Assembly: GCA_022606425.2 (NCBI GenBank)
Contig: JAHDVF020000240.1
Location: 4,115,501-4,179,500 of the forward strand
DNA from: Lepidostoma basale
Lineage: Eukaryota; Arthropoda; Insecta; Trichoptera; Lepidostomatidae
Length of the DNA stretch: 64,000 nucleotides
Reading direction: 5' to 3'
In this document: positions 1-10,893 of the stretch, in pieces
Position numbering within the stretch: the first letter of the stretch is position 1
How the letters are laid out: every line of letters begins with the position of its first letter
The notes under the pieces: generated by a model
What the model saw: only the letters and a program-made list of their open reading frames with translations
Told to the model about the DNA's origin: nothing
The model's database searches: none
Made by a program: the position numbers and the translations under genes

Positions 1-21
1 TGTAAAACTCCATTATAATTA

Positions 22-260
22 TTGTATATAATAAACGCGATTGTTTAATGGTTTTTACTTGATTTGATTCATATAATTATTTATATAAATAGTACTTACA
101 AATTTGTTTCGCCTTGCGAGGGCATTTTCAAATTAAACTCAGTTTAGTTTGAAAATGCCCTTGCCAGGGGAAACAAATTTGTAACTACTATTTATATAAG
201 TAATTATATGAATTAAATCAAGTAAAACCATTAAACAATCGCGTTTATTTTTATATACAA
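22..260. repeat. Fold-back palindrome, FB1 family
   Basis: Two arms of about 117 bp are near-perfect reverse complements around a centre at base 140; the left arm starts TTGTATATAATAAACGC and the right arm ends in its complement. The inner arms carry TTTGTTTCGCC and GGGGAAACAAA. No coding capacity. It reads as a non-autonomous fold-back DNA element. Related half-palindromes recur near 1.7, 8.8, 16.3, 17.2, 39.6, 40.5 and 41.0 kb. Confidence 0.75.
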
Positions 261-954
261 TGAGTATATAGTTTATCAAAAATACTCAAATCGAACAAAC
301 GTTTTTAAACCAATAGCAGCCAAGCCAACGTTCGGGCAGGACAATTTATGTCGGGTCTGCTTGTATATAATAAAATTTCAAAAAATAATCTATAGAACCA
401 AATAAAGAGAGCTCCCCACACTTATATTTTCAATGTGATAGTATGTATAAAGAAATATTGTGATTTAAAAGCATAAAATATTTCAAAATCTTCTTCTTCG
501 TAACAATGCCAAAATATTCTTATGCACATATCAAAGAAATGGTCATTTAAAAAGCCTTATCTATTTTCTTTCCCTTGTCATTGTGGAGGAAGGTTTTGCC
601 GATTTTGTGTAGCTCCCAGGGGCGCTGGGTGTTATTCAGTTATTGTAACATCACACCAGGAGACACATTGCCTACCTTTATTTTCAAAATCAAGTGCTTG
701 TTAATAAAATTAATTATGAAAATTTAAGTACATTTTTTCATTATTTCAATACATGTGTATAAAGTATGAAAATATTTCCAGAATAAGATAAATTTTAAAT
801 AGTGATAAAAGTTCTTATAGCCCTATAAGGCAAAAAATATCACATGTCGTTTATCACTTAAAACTCGTATAAAAGTGCAAACACAAGTGGAAACACACTA
901 AATACATAAAAATAAAGAAATTTCATGAAGAACTTCCCAATCACATCAATTTCC
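261..954. other. No gene recognised
   Basis: AT-rich DNA. A 60-codon open frame at 522-704 has no family resemblance and no splice or start context. I see no repeat family I can name here. Confidence 0.5.
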
Positions 955-1345
955 CAATGTGATCCCCAGGGGTCTCTGGGATATTTCAGAGGGTCGGCGG
1001 AAAATTAAAATTGATTTTGATTTGGGGGTCCCAGAACAACGTCAGGGGGTCCACGGATATTTTTCGTTGTTGACCTTATTTTTAGCTCATTACCGAAAAT
1101 CGGTCAGTGGAAAAATCGAATGTCCGATTTTTCGAACCTGTTAATCGGAAGTCGTTGATGTTAAAAGGGCGCTAACGAAAAATATCCATTATAATTTATT
1201 ACGTATCTTCCATAATACTAAAAATGTGTAACAATTTTTTAGATAAATTTGTAAAAAAAAAAACAATATTACGAAAGTAGGGGGTCTGCACAAAATAGAA
1301 AAATCAACAAGGGATCCACGGGACAAAAAAGTTTGGGAACCACTG
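955..1345 (+). mobile_element. hAT-like DNA element, right end
   Basis: The right terminus at 1345 reads GTTTGGGAACCACTG, the complement of the hAT-type end CAGTGGTTCCCAAAC. Before it lie several 'gggggtc' and 'gggtctgc' stretches shared with the copies at 10706 and 21640. The left boundary is unclear. No transposase frame, so non-autonomous or decayed. Confidence 0.5.
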
Positions 1346-1362
1346 ATCTAAATTATCCTCTC

Positions 1363-1525
1363 GTTATTTTGATCATAACACATTCATTCGCACTGCATTG
1401 ACTTCTTATATTTGCAATTGACACTCATTAATTTACTTTCATCCTTCTTTTGCTAGTTCCGTGCTTCAATTCCATGCATAAGTATAGGTACAAAAATACC
1501 ATTTTGCACACCAAAAGTGGCCAGC
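1363..1525 (-). mobile_element. LINE-A fragment (degenerate)
   Basis: Matches in reverse the LINE-A region for MYGSEAWNWQKKDESR and SECGANE, with many substitutions. No tail. An old fragment. Confidence 0.6.
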
Positions 1526-1599
1526 AATTAATATTTAAATAGTTTTTTAGACGATAAGGCTACCACGATAAGGTTACTATAGTTAAAGCTTATTTATTG

Positions 1600-1800
1600 T
1601 TTCTTGAACAACGTTGTAAAACTCCATATTAAATCATTCACGAATGAAAATGTCTATAATCTAGAAGTTTTATTTGTATGACATGTTTCGCCTGTCTAAG
1701 CTATTATCAAATATATTAAAATATATTTGATAATGCCTTAGACAGAAAATTGAGGCAAAAGATGTTATCCACATAAAATGTAATAAAACTTTAAGAACAC
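1600..1800. repeat. Fold-back repeat, FB1 family
   Basis: Inner arms TGTCTAAGCTATTATC and GATAATGCCTTAGACA face each other around about 1711. The left flank carries the family signature TTGTAAAACTCCATATTAAA and the motif GACATGTTTCGCC. Confidence 0.65.
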
Positions 1801-1843
1801 AGTAGTATTATATCTATATACTCGTATAAAAAAAAAAGTCGTA

Positions 1844-2513
1844 ACTAACTAACTAACTAACCATCACGCCGTCTCCCCGAAGGGGTAGGCAGAAAGAAAG
1901 GACTGCCACACCTTTCTTTCCTGACATATTTCTCTCGCTTCCTCAACATTCATACATCGTGTCATGCACGCGCGTCGATTTCTCTGACTCCTCACATGGC
2001 CGACATTCAATATTTGATTTATTTGATCGTGCCACGTTTTCCTCGGTCTTCCTCTATTTCTGGTACCATTTACATCATTAACATATAATTTTTTTACCAT
2101 TCTTTCTTCATTCATTCTTTCCATATGTCCAAACCATCTTAATGATCCTTTCATTATTTTGTTCATGACACCATCATTCGCACCGCATTCACTTCTTATA
2201 TTTTCATTCGACACTCTATCATACACATAATATCCACACATTCGTCTAAGAGATCTCATTTCTACTGCATTTATTCTACTTTCATCCTTCCTTTGCCAGT
2301 TCCATGCTTCGCTTCCATACATAAGGGTCGGTAGAAGAACACCATTGTGCACTGCCGTTCTAGCTTTTTTGGATAGGTTTTTGTTTGCGATGACAACTTT
2401 AAGTGCACCATTCACTTTGTTGCCTGCCCCAACCCTTCTTTCAATATCCCTCTCCACTCTCCCATCTCTTGTAAACATACTACCTAAATACACAAACTCA
2501 AACAAAGTCGTGT
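1844..2513 (-). mobile_element. LINE-A copy, 5'-truncated, 213-codon open frame
   Basis: RTE-like LINE 3' end. On the - strand an uninterrupted frame (2505-1864) encodes the post-RT C-terminal region: YLGSMFTRDGR near residue 8, MYGSEAWNWQRKDES near 62, [10 protein letters not shown] near 122, GRPRKTWHDQINQIL near 152, then a stop just before the tail. The tail is (TAAC)n as written on +, i.e. (GTTA)n after GGCGTGATGG on -. The RT and endonuclease domains are missing. The open frame suggests fairly recent insertion. Confidence 0.85.
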
Positions 2514-2984
2514 TAGTTACATAATTTATAACTCATGAAGGGCTGGAATGATTTTGATGATCTTTGATTTGTTGGATTTGTCTCCATCCTGAATAGCAGA
2601 ATAACTATTAAAACATCGGAAAAAATCGACCCGAGTGCATACCATCCAGCAAATATAATAGTTTAACAGAAAGTAGTGCAACAATGCTACGAGAATCATT
2701 TCGGTTTGTTTCATTAAAGCAAATCCCTTACTGCCATGTGAATTACATTCATATTAATGTAATTCAAATGCTTTTCATTTTGATTTATGCACATTTATAG
2801 AACTCAATAAAAAACTGAATTTAATTCAGCTAATAAGTTTACACAACATTTATTAATTCTGAGGCGGTATGAAGTTCACCGGGTAAGCTAGTTAATTTTA
2901 TAATTGATGACGTTTTCCTCGGTTTTCTTCTATTTCTTGTTCCGTTTTTACGATAGTTACTTTTTTTATTATTAATATGAAATA
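2514..2984. other. No gene; short repeat pieces
   Basis: Unassigned AT-rich DNA. At 2868-2895 the string GAAGTTCACCGGGTAAGCTAGT matches, in part, the inverse of 26306-26336 and looks like the end of an unidentified non-autonomous repeat. A short LINE-A-like piece lies near 2905-2960. Confidence 0.4.
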
Positions 2985-3935
2985 ATCAAATCAAATCAAA
3001 TCAAATCAGTTTATTTCATCAACAGACATTACAAAATTAATTTTTAAGGCATCTATTGAGAACAGGTAAAATAATATATTATATATAGTATACTACCAGA
3101 AACGCATAAGAGATGGTTCAACATTAGGAAGACAGGATACTCTCCAGAATTAAGAGTATTTGCCTTCTGAACGTACTTTCACTAACATGAAAGACGTCGA
3201 TCTCCGAGAAGACCGCCTTCAGCAGACTAATTGCTCTTCCCACCGGTGTCACCAGAGGCAGATTGGTTCTGGCAGCCGGTAGGTAAAACAATCTGTGCTG
3301 TCGGAGATATCTATCGGGGACAAAAAGCCGAACACCCTCCAGTACGGCCGAGTTCTCGAAGTATCCCCTAATTAATCTAAAGAAATGGGTAATTAGATGT
3401 CCATCTCTTCGAAGCTGTAGAGAATTGGTTCCGAGCATTCCCAAAAGAAATGCCGTGGGATAGAGCCAAGGATAGCTACCATACTCCCTCATGTAGAGAT
3501 ACCTCAGAAATTTTTTCTGAACCCTCTCCAGCATAATGGAATATCTCGCCTCGTGAGGACTCCATATCACAGAACCACTTTCGAGTCTGCTCCGAACCAA
3601 TGCGTTGTATAGGACTCTGAGCACATTGGGATCCCTGAAAACTCTGCCGGTCCGGACGATGAAGCCCAACATCTTCAGTGCAGTGCCACAAATCCTCTCA
3701 ACATGTGCACGAAAAGTCAGCCTACTCTCATAGATGATCCCGAGATCTCTCATCGTAGATACATGTGCTAGTTGCTGGTTGTTCATTGTGTATCTATAAT
3801 ACACAGTTCTCAATGCTCTAGTAAAAGATAGCATAACGCATTTAGAGACATTGAATTGCATTTGATTACTGTGACTCCAGTTGACAATATTATTGATGTC
3901 AGACTGGAGGCGAAGACAGTCTCCAGGATTTTTAA
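2985..3935 (-). mobile_element. LINE-F copy with 245-codon RT C-terminal frame
   Basis: The - strand frame 3861-3124 encodes the end of a jockey/CR1-like reverse transcriptase and its C-terminal domain: KCVMLSFTR near the start, DLGIIYESRLTFRAHVERIC near residue 40, LYNALVRSRLESGSVIWSP near 86, VQKKFLRYLYM near 114, PVGRAISLL near 206. The 3' end on - is AATAAACTGATTTGA followed by tandem TTTGA units. 5'-truncated, frame intact. Confidence 0.8.
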
Positions 3936-3973
3936 TTTTTAATTATAAGGATTTTTAATTTTTAATAATCAAT

Positions 3974-4140
3974 AATGGACTACATTCGTGGTAGAATGGT
4001 AAGAGCTCTGACTGCCATACAGAAGTTCCCGGGTTCGATTCCCGGGGGACATGTCACGAGAATCAATAAATATCTAAAATAATATATATTGTATACAGTG
4101 ATTGGGTTCAAATGACCATTTGTATAGAAAAAAAAAGAAA
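3974..4140 (+). mobile_element. tRNA-derived SINE
   Basis: Pol III-like internal promoter: A-box-like TGGTAGAATGG and B box GGTTCGATTCC in CCCGGGTTCGATTCCCGGG. It is followed by a non-tRNA body (CATGTCACGAGAATCAATA) and GTATACAGTGATTGGGTTC, the same body as the SINEs near 29.0 and 41.5 kb. Not a functional tRNA gene: no proper acceptor stem, and it extends into a body with an A-rich end. Confidence 0.65.
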
Positions 4141-4164
4141 AGAAAATCATAAAATATATATTTA

Positions 4165-4583
4165 CGTAGAAATGGGTTCACTAAGAAGGGTGTGCGGGAT
4201 AACGTTGTATGATAGAATACCGAACGATGAAATAAAAATGAAATGTAAGGCAGATGACTGCATCATGGATAAAATTAAAAAAGGATCCCTGAGATGGTTT
4301 GGACATATGGAACGAATGGGTGAGAGTAGAATGGTTAAAAAGTTGTATACAAGCAGCGCGAGTAGAAAGAGAAGCCGAGGATGACCGAGGAAAACATGGC
4401 ATGACCAAATTAATCAATTACTAAAAGGCGGTCACATTCGAAGTCGGAATAATCGACGTGCGTGCATGGTACGATGTATGAATGTAGAGGAATCCCGAGA
4501 GGTATGCCAGGACAGAGCATTGTGGCGATCCATCCTCTCTGCCTACGCCTCCGGGGAAATGGCGTGATGGTTAGTTAGTTAGC
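4165..4583 (+). mobile_element. LINE-A copy, 5'-truncated, nonsense-broken
   Basis: LINE-A subfamily with [11 protein letters not shown] and the SGKRSRGR-type segment. The frame stops at about 4382 inside GRPRKT (CGA to TGA). Ends GGCGTGATGG plus GTTAGTTAG. Confidence 0.8.
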
Positions 4584-4627
4584 GTGATTTTTCATCATCG
4601 TTCATGTTCATTCACCAATCCAAAAAA

Positions 4628-5083
4628 GGTAGAATGGCAGTGCACAATGGTGTTCTTCTACCGACCCTTATGTATGGAAGCGAAGCGTGGAACTGGCAAA
4701 AGAATGAGGAAAGTAGAAAAAATGCACTAGAAATGAGATCTCTTAGACGAATGTGCAGATACTCTGTGTATGATTGAATGAAAATATAAGAAATGAATGC
4801 GGTGCGAATGAAGGTGTCATGAACAAAATAATGAAAGGATCATTAAGATGGTTTGGACATATGGAAAGAATGCATGAAGAAAGAATGGTAAAAAAATTAT
4901 ATGTTAATGATGTAAATGGAACCAGAAATAGAGGAAGACCGAGGAAAACGTGGCACGATCAAATAAATCAAATATTGAATGTCGGCCACGTGAGGAGTCA
5001 GAGAAATCGACGCGCGTGCATGACACGATGTATGTATGTTGAGGAATCGAGAGAAATATGTCAGGTTAGTTAGTTAGTTTTTG
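4628..5083 (+). mobile_element. LINE-A copy with a shortened 3' end
   Basis: Begins at the [19 protein letters not shown] region and runs to REICQ. It then jumps straight into TTAGTTAGTTAG, skipping the last 60 or so bases of the usual 3' end. A frame covering 4774-5073 is open. Confidence 0.75.
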
Positions 5084-5487
5084 TTCATGTTACAATACTC
5101 GTATATGCATAAAGAAAACATTATATTTTGATTGACAATTGTTATTCATTTGCTTGAAAAATGCAGTTTCAATGACATAGCGCTTCTAACAGAGATAATG
5201 GTTAATTCGTTTTTTTATGTCATTGTGCTCGGTCGCGCGGGAAAATCTTGGAAAATTTCGCGAATAAATCAACCTATTTCCATTGTGCGGGTTTTTTCAC
5301 CCCTTGCATGATAAATGTATTTTAAAAGGGTTAAGGTAATATCGAGGAATGCGCATAAAAAGATCGCATAACTTGAAGGTTGAATAAAGTATATTTTACA
5401 ACTTACAATGTTGTAAAAATCGCGATATTATGTTGAATAGCTAAGTACATCATTACAGCGCGAGCCAAATTGATGAAAAGGGTACAA
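5084..5487. other. No gene; SINE remnant at 5425-5480
   Basis: Mostly unassigned. Near 5455 the string CAGCGCGAGCCAAATTGATG matches the SINE-associated piece at 44550. Nothing else recognised. Confidence 0.4.
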
Positions 5488-6205
5488 CTAAATTAACTAA
5501 CTAACCATCACGCCATTTCCTCGGAGGGGTAGGCAGAGAGGATGGATCGCCACAATTCTCTGTCCTGGCATACCTCTCGGGATTCCTCTACATTCATACA
5601 TCGTACCATGCACGCACGTCGATTATTCCGACTTCGAATGTGACCACCATAGTAATTGATTAATTTGGTCATGCCATGTTTTCCTCAGTCGTCCTCGGCT
5701 TCTTTTTCCACTTACGCTACTTGTGTACAACTTTACAACCATTCTACTCTCATCCATTCGTTCCATATGTCCAAACTGTCTCAGGAATCCTTTTTTAATT
5801 TTATCCATGATGCAGTCATCTGCCTTACATTTTTTTCTTATTCGGTATTCTATTATACAACGTTTTCCTGCACATTATTCTCAGTGATCTCATTTCTACG
5901 GCGTTTATCCTGCTTTCATCATTCTTTTACCAGCTCTAAGCTTCACTTCCATACATGAGGATTGGCACCAGTACTCCATTGTGTACTGCCATCTTTGCTT
6001 CTGTTTGCAGTAATGACTTTGAGTGCGCTATTTATTTTATTCCCTGCACCAACCCTTCTTTCGATGTCTTTCTCCATTCTTCCGTCTCTTGTAAACATGC
6101 TTCCCAGATAGGTCCCATTCGGTAACTTGCTCCAATTTCTCGCCCATTGCACTTATATCACAAATCGTCATACATTCTTATTTCTCGAAAACCATCACTT
6201 TAGAT
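5488..6205 (-). mobile_element. LINE-A copy, several frame breaks
   Basis: Starts at the CTAA-type tail and CCATCACGCC. Reads back through [27 protein letters not shown] and YLGSMFTRDGRMEKDIERR to the KVMVFEK region near 6190, so it is longer than most copies. Frames are broken between 5808 and 5943. Confidence 0.75.
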
Positions 6206-6420
6206 TTAAACATATTATGGTATAACTATCATTTTGATTTTCGTGACTTGTGATAGGTAGCTAATCTATTGCCATTTCATCGTCAACTGTGCACCAGACC
6301 AAAAACAGTGTGACAATCACACTGTCATTGCCGGGAATCGAACCCGGGATCTTAGGGGTGGCAGTCAAAGCACTTCACACACACCAAAGCACTGGTGTCC
6401 TTGTTCTGATCCTAATATAT
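6206..6420 (-). mobile_element. tRNA-derived SINE
   Basis: Reverse of the SINE at 28952: B box read as GGTTCGATTCCCGGC on -, then CAGTGTGATTGTCACACTG, GGTCTGGTG and CCATTTTATTG-like body sequence. It directly abuts the LINE-A copy. Confidence 0.6.
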
Positions 6421-6432
6421 GACTAAAGTATC

Positions 6433-6590
6433 TAACAATCACGCCGTTTGGGCCTAGGCATTGAGGATGGACCGCCATACTGTTCTATCCTGACATAACT
6501 CTCGCGCTTCTTCTTAATATTTACATTCATAAATTGTGACATGCACGTAAGTCGTTTGTTCCTACTTCAGACGTGGCCGCCTTTCAGCCT
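6433..6590 (-). mobile_element. LINE-A 3' fragment (degenerate)
   Basis: ATCACGCCGTTTGGGCCTAGGCA and the following bases are a decayed LINE-A 3' end without a clear tail. Confidence 0.55.
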
Positions 6591-6796
6591 GGCTACGTGA
6601 CATGCCCATTGCCATTTTAGAGTCGCCACCCGGTGGATGATATCAGTTACCTTTGTTTGTTTCTCTCACCGTATCGTTTCTGACTCTTGCCAGATATGTT
6701 TCTGAGCGTCTTCATTTCTGACACTCTGAGCGCGTTTTTTGTGATTGTAGTATCCGCCCGGCATCCGTTTTCAAATGTCATGATGGGTCGCAAAAA
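6588..6796 (-). mobile_element. Chimera of LINE-D and LINE-C fragments
   Basis: 6588-6683 is LINE-D (the WQWAGH and DIIHRVATLKW region in reverse). It then switches at about 6684 to a LINE-C-like segment (MKTLRNISGK region) up to 6796. Confidence 0.5.
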
Positions 6797-6965
6797 TAGT
6801 GATGCACATGAAATCTCTTAGACGATTGTGCGATAAATCTGTATATGATTGAGAGTGTCAAATGCAAATATAAGAAGTGGATGCGGTGTTAATTAAACTG
6901 TTATGAACAAAATAATGAAAGGGTCGTTTAGATGGTTTGGACACATAGAAAGAACGAGTGAAGAC
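6797..6965 (+). mobile_element. LINE-A fragment (degenerate)
   Basis: Carries the SLRRLCDKSVYD, NKIMKGSFRWFGHIERT and EDR region with frameshifts. It stops where the reverse LINE-D copy starts. Confidence 0.55.
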
Positions 6966-7290
6966 AGACAGTGTCTGTTCAGATCATCCTTCCACCATAG
7001 TTGCGATCGCCCTGAACTTTTTTTGCCGTCCACGGTCTCCAAGTCAGCAGTCTCTTGTCCACTTTTCATCTGAACTTCTGGCTACGTGACATGCCCATTG
7101 CCATTTTAGAGTCGCCACCCGGTGGATGATATCAGTTACCTTTGTTTGTTTCTCTCACCGTATCGTTTCTGACTCTGTGTCTTAGGCTTATTCCTAACAT
7201 GGCTCTTTGGGTCACTCGTAGTTTCTCGGCACTTTGTTTAGACAATGTTACAGTTTCAAGACCATAAGTACCAACTGGCATCTGTTATCT
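6966..7290 (-). mobile_element. LINE-D (RTE) fragment
   Basis: Reads in reverse through the typical RTE C-terminus: LSRDPKSHVRN-like, VTDIIHRVATLKWQWAGH, then TWRPWTAK and WRKDDLNRH. About 100 bp duplicates the neighbouring 6588-6683 piece. No intact frame. Confidence 0.7.
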
Positions 7291-7327
7291 AATAAGGAGT
7301 ATTTCAACCAAACTCTTCAAATATTAT

Positions 7328-7838
7328 ATAAACTAACTAACTAACTTACCATCACGCCGTCTCCCCGGAGGGGTAGGCAGAAAGAATGGAACGCCACACT
7401 GTTCTGTCCTGACATACGCCTCTCGCTTCCTCTACATTCATACATCTTGTCATGCACGCACGTCGATTTTTCCGACTCCTCACGTGACCGACATTCAATA
7501 TTTGATTGATTTGATCGTGCCACGTTTTCCTCGGCCTTCCTCTATTTCTAGCTCCGTTCACGCCGTTTACATATACCTTCTTTACCATTCTGTCTTCACT
7601 CATTCTTTCCATGTGTCCAAACCATCTTAATGACCCTTTCCTTATTTTGTTCATAACACTTTCATTCGCACCACATTCACTTCTTATACTTGCATTTGTC
7701 ACTCTATCATATACAGATTTGCCACACATTCGTCTTAGAGATCTCATTTCTACTGCATTTATTCTACTTTCATCCTTCTTTTGCCAGTTCCATGCTTCAC
7801 TTCCATACATAAGGGTCGGCACAAGAACACCATTGTGT
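7328..7838 (-). mobile_element. LINE-A copy with intact C-terminal frame (156 codons)
   Basis: The - strand frame 7822-7352 covers [50 protein letters not shown] and GRPRKTWHDQINQIL, then a stop before GTTA repeats. 5'-truncated at about 7838. Confidence 0.85.
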
Positions 7839-8290
7839 ATTATATTTATAACTATTATTCCGAACGTTGCAAATTTACCGAAAAGTATTTATGTCTAAAG
7901 ACGATTTTAGGCCAAAAGCATTATCGTGAATGCCTGGAGATTCGTCTCACGTACATTCATTAATATAACGCCGTATTGTGTGGAAGTTCTAAGTTTATGG
8001 AAACCATATGCACTTTCTAACAAATACTCTGTAATTTGCAATATCTTTTGCTTCGCTTTACTTGCCAGCCATTCAATTAGGGAAGTCACGTCGAGACTAT
8101 ATATCACCCGCGCAGGGTTGCCACATTCACCGTAAATACGGTAAAATGTAATAATAATTAAATAAATGGATGTTTAAAACTGCTTTCACAATAATTAGTT
8201 TGCAATGATATTTGTTTATATATAAATAATTCAATTTGTTTATATATAAATATAAATAATTCAATTGAAATTTGTTTATATATAAATAAT
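7839..8290. repeat. Unassigned DNA with a small tandem repeat at 8190-8295
   Basis: 7839-8157 holds no recognised gene. At 8190-8295 a unit of roughly 24-33 bp, TTTGTTTATATATAAATAATTCAA, is repeated about three times with spacing changes. It runs straight into the next LINE-A copy. Confidence 0.55.
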
Positions 8291-8783
8291 TCAACCCTTA
8301 TGTATGGAAGCGAAGCATGGAAATGGCAGAAGAAAGATGAGAGCAGAATAAATGCGGTAGAGATGAGGTCCCTAAGACGTATGTGCGGTAGAACGATGTA
8401 CGACAGAATCTCAAATGCTGATATTAGGAAGGAGTGTAGAGCGAAAGAAGGTATTATGAACAAAATTATGAAAGGTTCGCTTCGTTGGTTCGGACATATG
8501 GAGCGCATGGGTGAAGAAAGAATGGTTAAAAAAGTATACGTTAACAATGTAAATGGAGTAAGGAGTCGAGGTAGACCGAGGAAAACATGGCATGACCAAA
8601 TTAATCAAATATTAAAAGTTGGTCATGTCAGAAGCCGGAAGAATCGACGTGCGTGTATGACTCGATGTATGAATGTGGAGGAAGCTAGAGAGGTGTGCCA
8701 GGATAGAGTAGTGTGGCGGTCCATTCTCTCTGCCTACCCCTGCGGGGAAACGGCGTGATGGTTTTGTTGTTGTTGTTGTAAAT
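8291..8783 (+). mobile_element. LINE-A copy, TTG-tailed subfamily, 152-codon frame
   Basis: The open frame 8300-8758 encodes [62 protein letters not shown] and a stop. The tail is GTTTTGTTGTTGTTGTTG instead of GTTA repeats. The protein differs consistently from the GTTA subfamily. Confidence 0.85.
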
Positions 8784-8841
8784 AATTCAATGTTTTACTC
8801 TTGATTGAGAATGCCCTCGCAAGGCGAAACAAATTGGTCTC
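8784..8841 (+). repeat. Half fold-back piece, FB1 family
   Basis: GAGAATGCCCTCGCAAGGCG and AAACAAATTG match one arm of the palindrome at 22-260. Confidence 0.5.
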
Positions 8842-9028
8842 TATTAAATTGTATCGCAATAGAGACGAAGATGCAAATTGGAAACCGAATATTGTTGATC
8901 AAGGTGTTTACAGGAATTAAGACCTGTCATTGGTTGGGTTAAGCGCACGCTTTATGTAATTACAACATTCCCCCTTCCACCTTTTTCTTTATGACCATGT
9001 AAGACAAATTTTTGGAAGTTGTATATTA
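8842..9028 (+). repeat. REP190 copy, interrupted by mariner
   Basis: Starts AATTGTATCGCAATAGAGAC, contains GACCTGTCATTGGTTGGG and GCGCACGCTTTATG, and ends GGAAGTTGTATAT. The last bases resume after the mariner at 10298. Compare 43559-43748, which is whole. Confidence 0.7.
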
Positions 9029-10297
9029 GGTCCTTACATATGAAATTAGCGTTTTGTATGGGAGGAACATAAAGTTGATTTTTTTTAATATAATATATTT
9101 ATTTAATCAAAGTATGTACCATTGCTATCTATGCACTTTTGCCATCTCATAGGTAGTTCATCGATCCCTTTACTAAAAAAACCATTCGGACGGGAATCAA
9201 TAAAATCTTTGAAGTCGGTTAGGACTGCCCCATCGGAGTTGAATTTTTTTTCTTGCAAGAAGTTATCCAAATTTCGAAAAAACTAGTAATCTGTTGGGGC
9301 AAGGTCCGGAGAGTACGGTGGATGTCTTAGACATTCCAATTGAAGCTCTTCTAATTTGGTAGCCGTCTGTTGTGCAGTGTGTGGTCTAGCGTTATAATGA
9401 AGCAGCAGTGGCCTAGAGCGATTAACCAGCCTCGGTTGTTTAGCAGCTAGCTTTTCCATCATGGTTTGCAGTTGCTGACAATAGACATCTGCCGTAATCG
9501 TCTGGCCAGATTTAAGAAAGCTGTAGTGAACGACACCAGCACTAGTCCACCAAACGCTCACAAGTAACTTTTTTGGAGTCAATTTTCGCTTGGGGCATGG
9601 TTTGGCTGGTTCGGCAGGGTTCAGCCATTGCCATGAGCGTTTCCGATTATCATACAGGATCCACTTTTTATCACAGGTTCAAAATCTCTTCATTATTGTG
9701 CCGGTTGAGTAATGCAACGCAGCAGTCAATGCGCGTTTGTTGATTTGCTTCACTCAATTCGTGAGGTACCCACCCTTCAAGCTTTTTCACCTTCCTAATT
9801 TGCTTCCAGTGGATTCAAACAGTTTTATCACTAACACCGCAGCCTGCAGCTAACTCGGACGTGGTATGCGATGGATCCGCTTCCACAATAGCCTTCAATT
9901 CTTCATTATCTTATTTGGTCTCCGGCCGTCCACGGGGCTTGTTCTGCAGGTCGAAATTTCCAGAACGAAAACGTTGGAACCAAAAACGCACTGTGTTTTC
10001 TTTTGCGGCACCGTCGCCATACACATCATTAATCCTTCGAGCCGTTTCTGCAGCACTGGTGCCACGGTGGAACTCGTACTCGTAAATAACGCGATATTTC
10101 AAGTTTTCCATTTTGTAAACTGAGTGACGCAAAGAAAAAAAACAATTGAGGAAAAAACAAATGAATTATAATTTTCGAAACACAAATACTTGAGTAAATA
10201 GCTGTATAAATTTGAATTTGGAATTCCTAACCAAAGAGAAGATATTTGAGATCAAAGTTGCCAGTACGGCAAAACGCCAATTTCATATGTAAGGACC
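9029..10297 (-). mobile_element. mariner element, full length (1,269 bp), TA target duplication
   Basis: The inverted ends read GGTCCTTACATATGAAATTA on the left and the complement of GGTCCTTACATATGAAATTG on the right, about 28 bp with few mismatches. TA flanks both sides (9027-9028 and 10298-10299). The length is usual for mariner. The target was the REP190 copy. The transposase inside is broken. Confidence 0.9.
9103..10111 (-). pseudogene. mariner transposase pseudogene (cecropia/Hsmar1-like)
   Basis: DD34D transposase of the IS630-Tc1-mariner superfamily. On - it starts MENLKYRVIYEYEFHRGTSA at 10111 (N-terminal helix-turn-helix), then WVPHELSEAN, KKWILYDNRKRSWQWLNP, VSVWWTSAGVVHYSFL and PYSPDLAPTDY, ending at about 9103. 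It is dead. There is a stop after RPETK near 9910, another in the KTV-IHWKQ region, a frameshift before the first catalytic Asp region (CDKKW) and a stop after APTDY. The second catalytic Asp is changed: the usual HDNARPH reads HYNARPH. The third Asp (SPDLAPTD) is kept. Confidence 0.85.
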
Positions 10298-10705
10298 TAA
10301 TATATGCCGAAGAGTTATACCGCTTTTGCATCCGTTTCTTGGCACAACCCTGCTATTGACAGATCTAAATTGCATACTTCCTCGTATTTCGAAAGCATCA
10401 CTAGATAATCTCATGTTTTCTTCTTTCTCGCTTAAGCTGTGTATGTATAAAACTATTGACCCGTATACAACGAAATTGCTAACATTTGTTTCATATTGCT
10501 TCGAATAAAACAGATCTGTTCTGTATCGCATCGGTACCAGTAATGATATGCTAAATATATACGATGTTAAGTTTGAAGTGTTAACTATAGGTTCCCAACA
10601 TGTTATAAACCAAAGTTCCCTTTACAAGAAATAAATCAAATCAAATCAAAACAGTTTATCTTCACAACATATACGAGTATAAAAAACATAATTATGGTTT
10701 AAATC
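10298..10705. other. REP190 end, then no gene; LINE-F tail at 10625-10690
   Basis: TATATGCC resumes the REP190 copy. 10310-10620 has no recognised feature. 10625-10650 is a reversed TTTGA tail with AAACAGTTTATC, the 3' end of a LINE-F copy. Confidence 0.45.
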
Positions 10706-10880
10706 TGAGGTCCCCAAACTTTTTTGTCCCGTAGACCCCTTGCCGATTTCTTCTGTTTTGTATAGACCCCTTGCTTTCCTAAAATTGATTTTTTTATAAA
10801 TTCATCTATAACTATAAATTAGTTTTTGAAGCTGTCACAGAACTACTCACTTTAATTAAGTTTACTGTAGAAAATTTATC
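10706..10880 (-). mobile_element. hAT-like element end
   Basis: GGTCCCCAAACTTTTTTGTC and CCGTAGACCCC match in reverse the ends at 1345 and 21903. No transposase. Confidence 0.5.
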
Positions 10881-10893
10881 TTTAAAATAAAAA

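Noticed and set aside
522..704. 60-codon open frame (+)
   Set aside because: No family resemblance, no supporting context; expected by chance in this length of AT-rich DNA.
3985..4050. Possible tRNA gene (B box GGTTCGATTCC)
   Set aside because: No acceptor-stem pairing and the sequence continues into a body shared with other SINE copies, so a tRNA-derived SINE.
7611..7898. Open frames antisense to LINE copies (also 5656-5958, 8158-8547, 19721-20080, 22354-22837, 51554-51912, 54163-54830)
   Set aside because: Shadows of LINE-A and LINE-C coding sequence on the opposite strand; Ser/Phe/Leu-rich mirror translations without family signatures.
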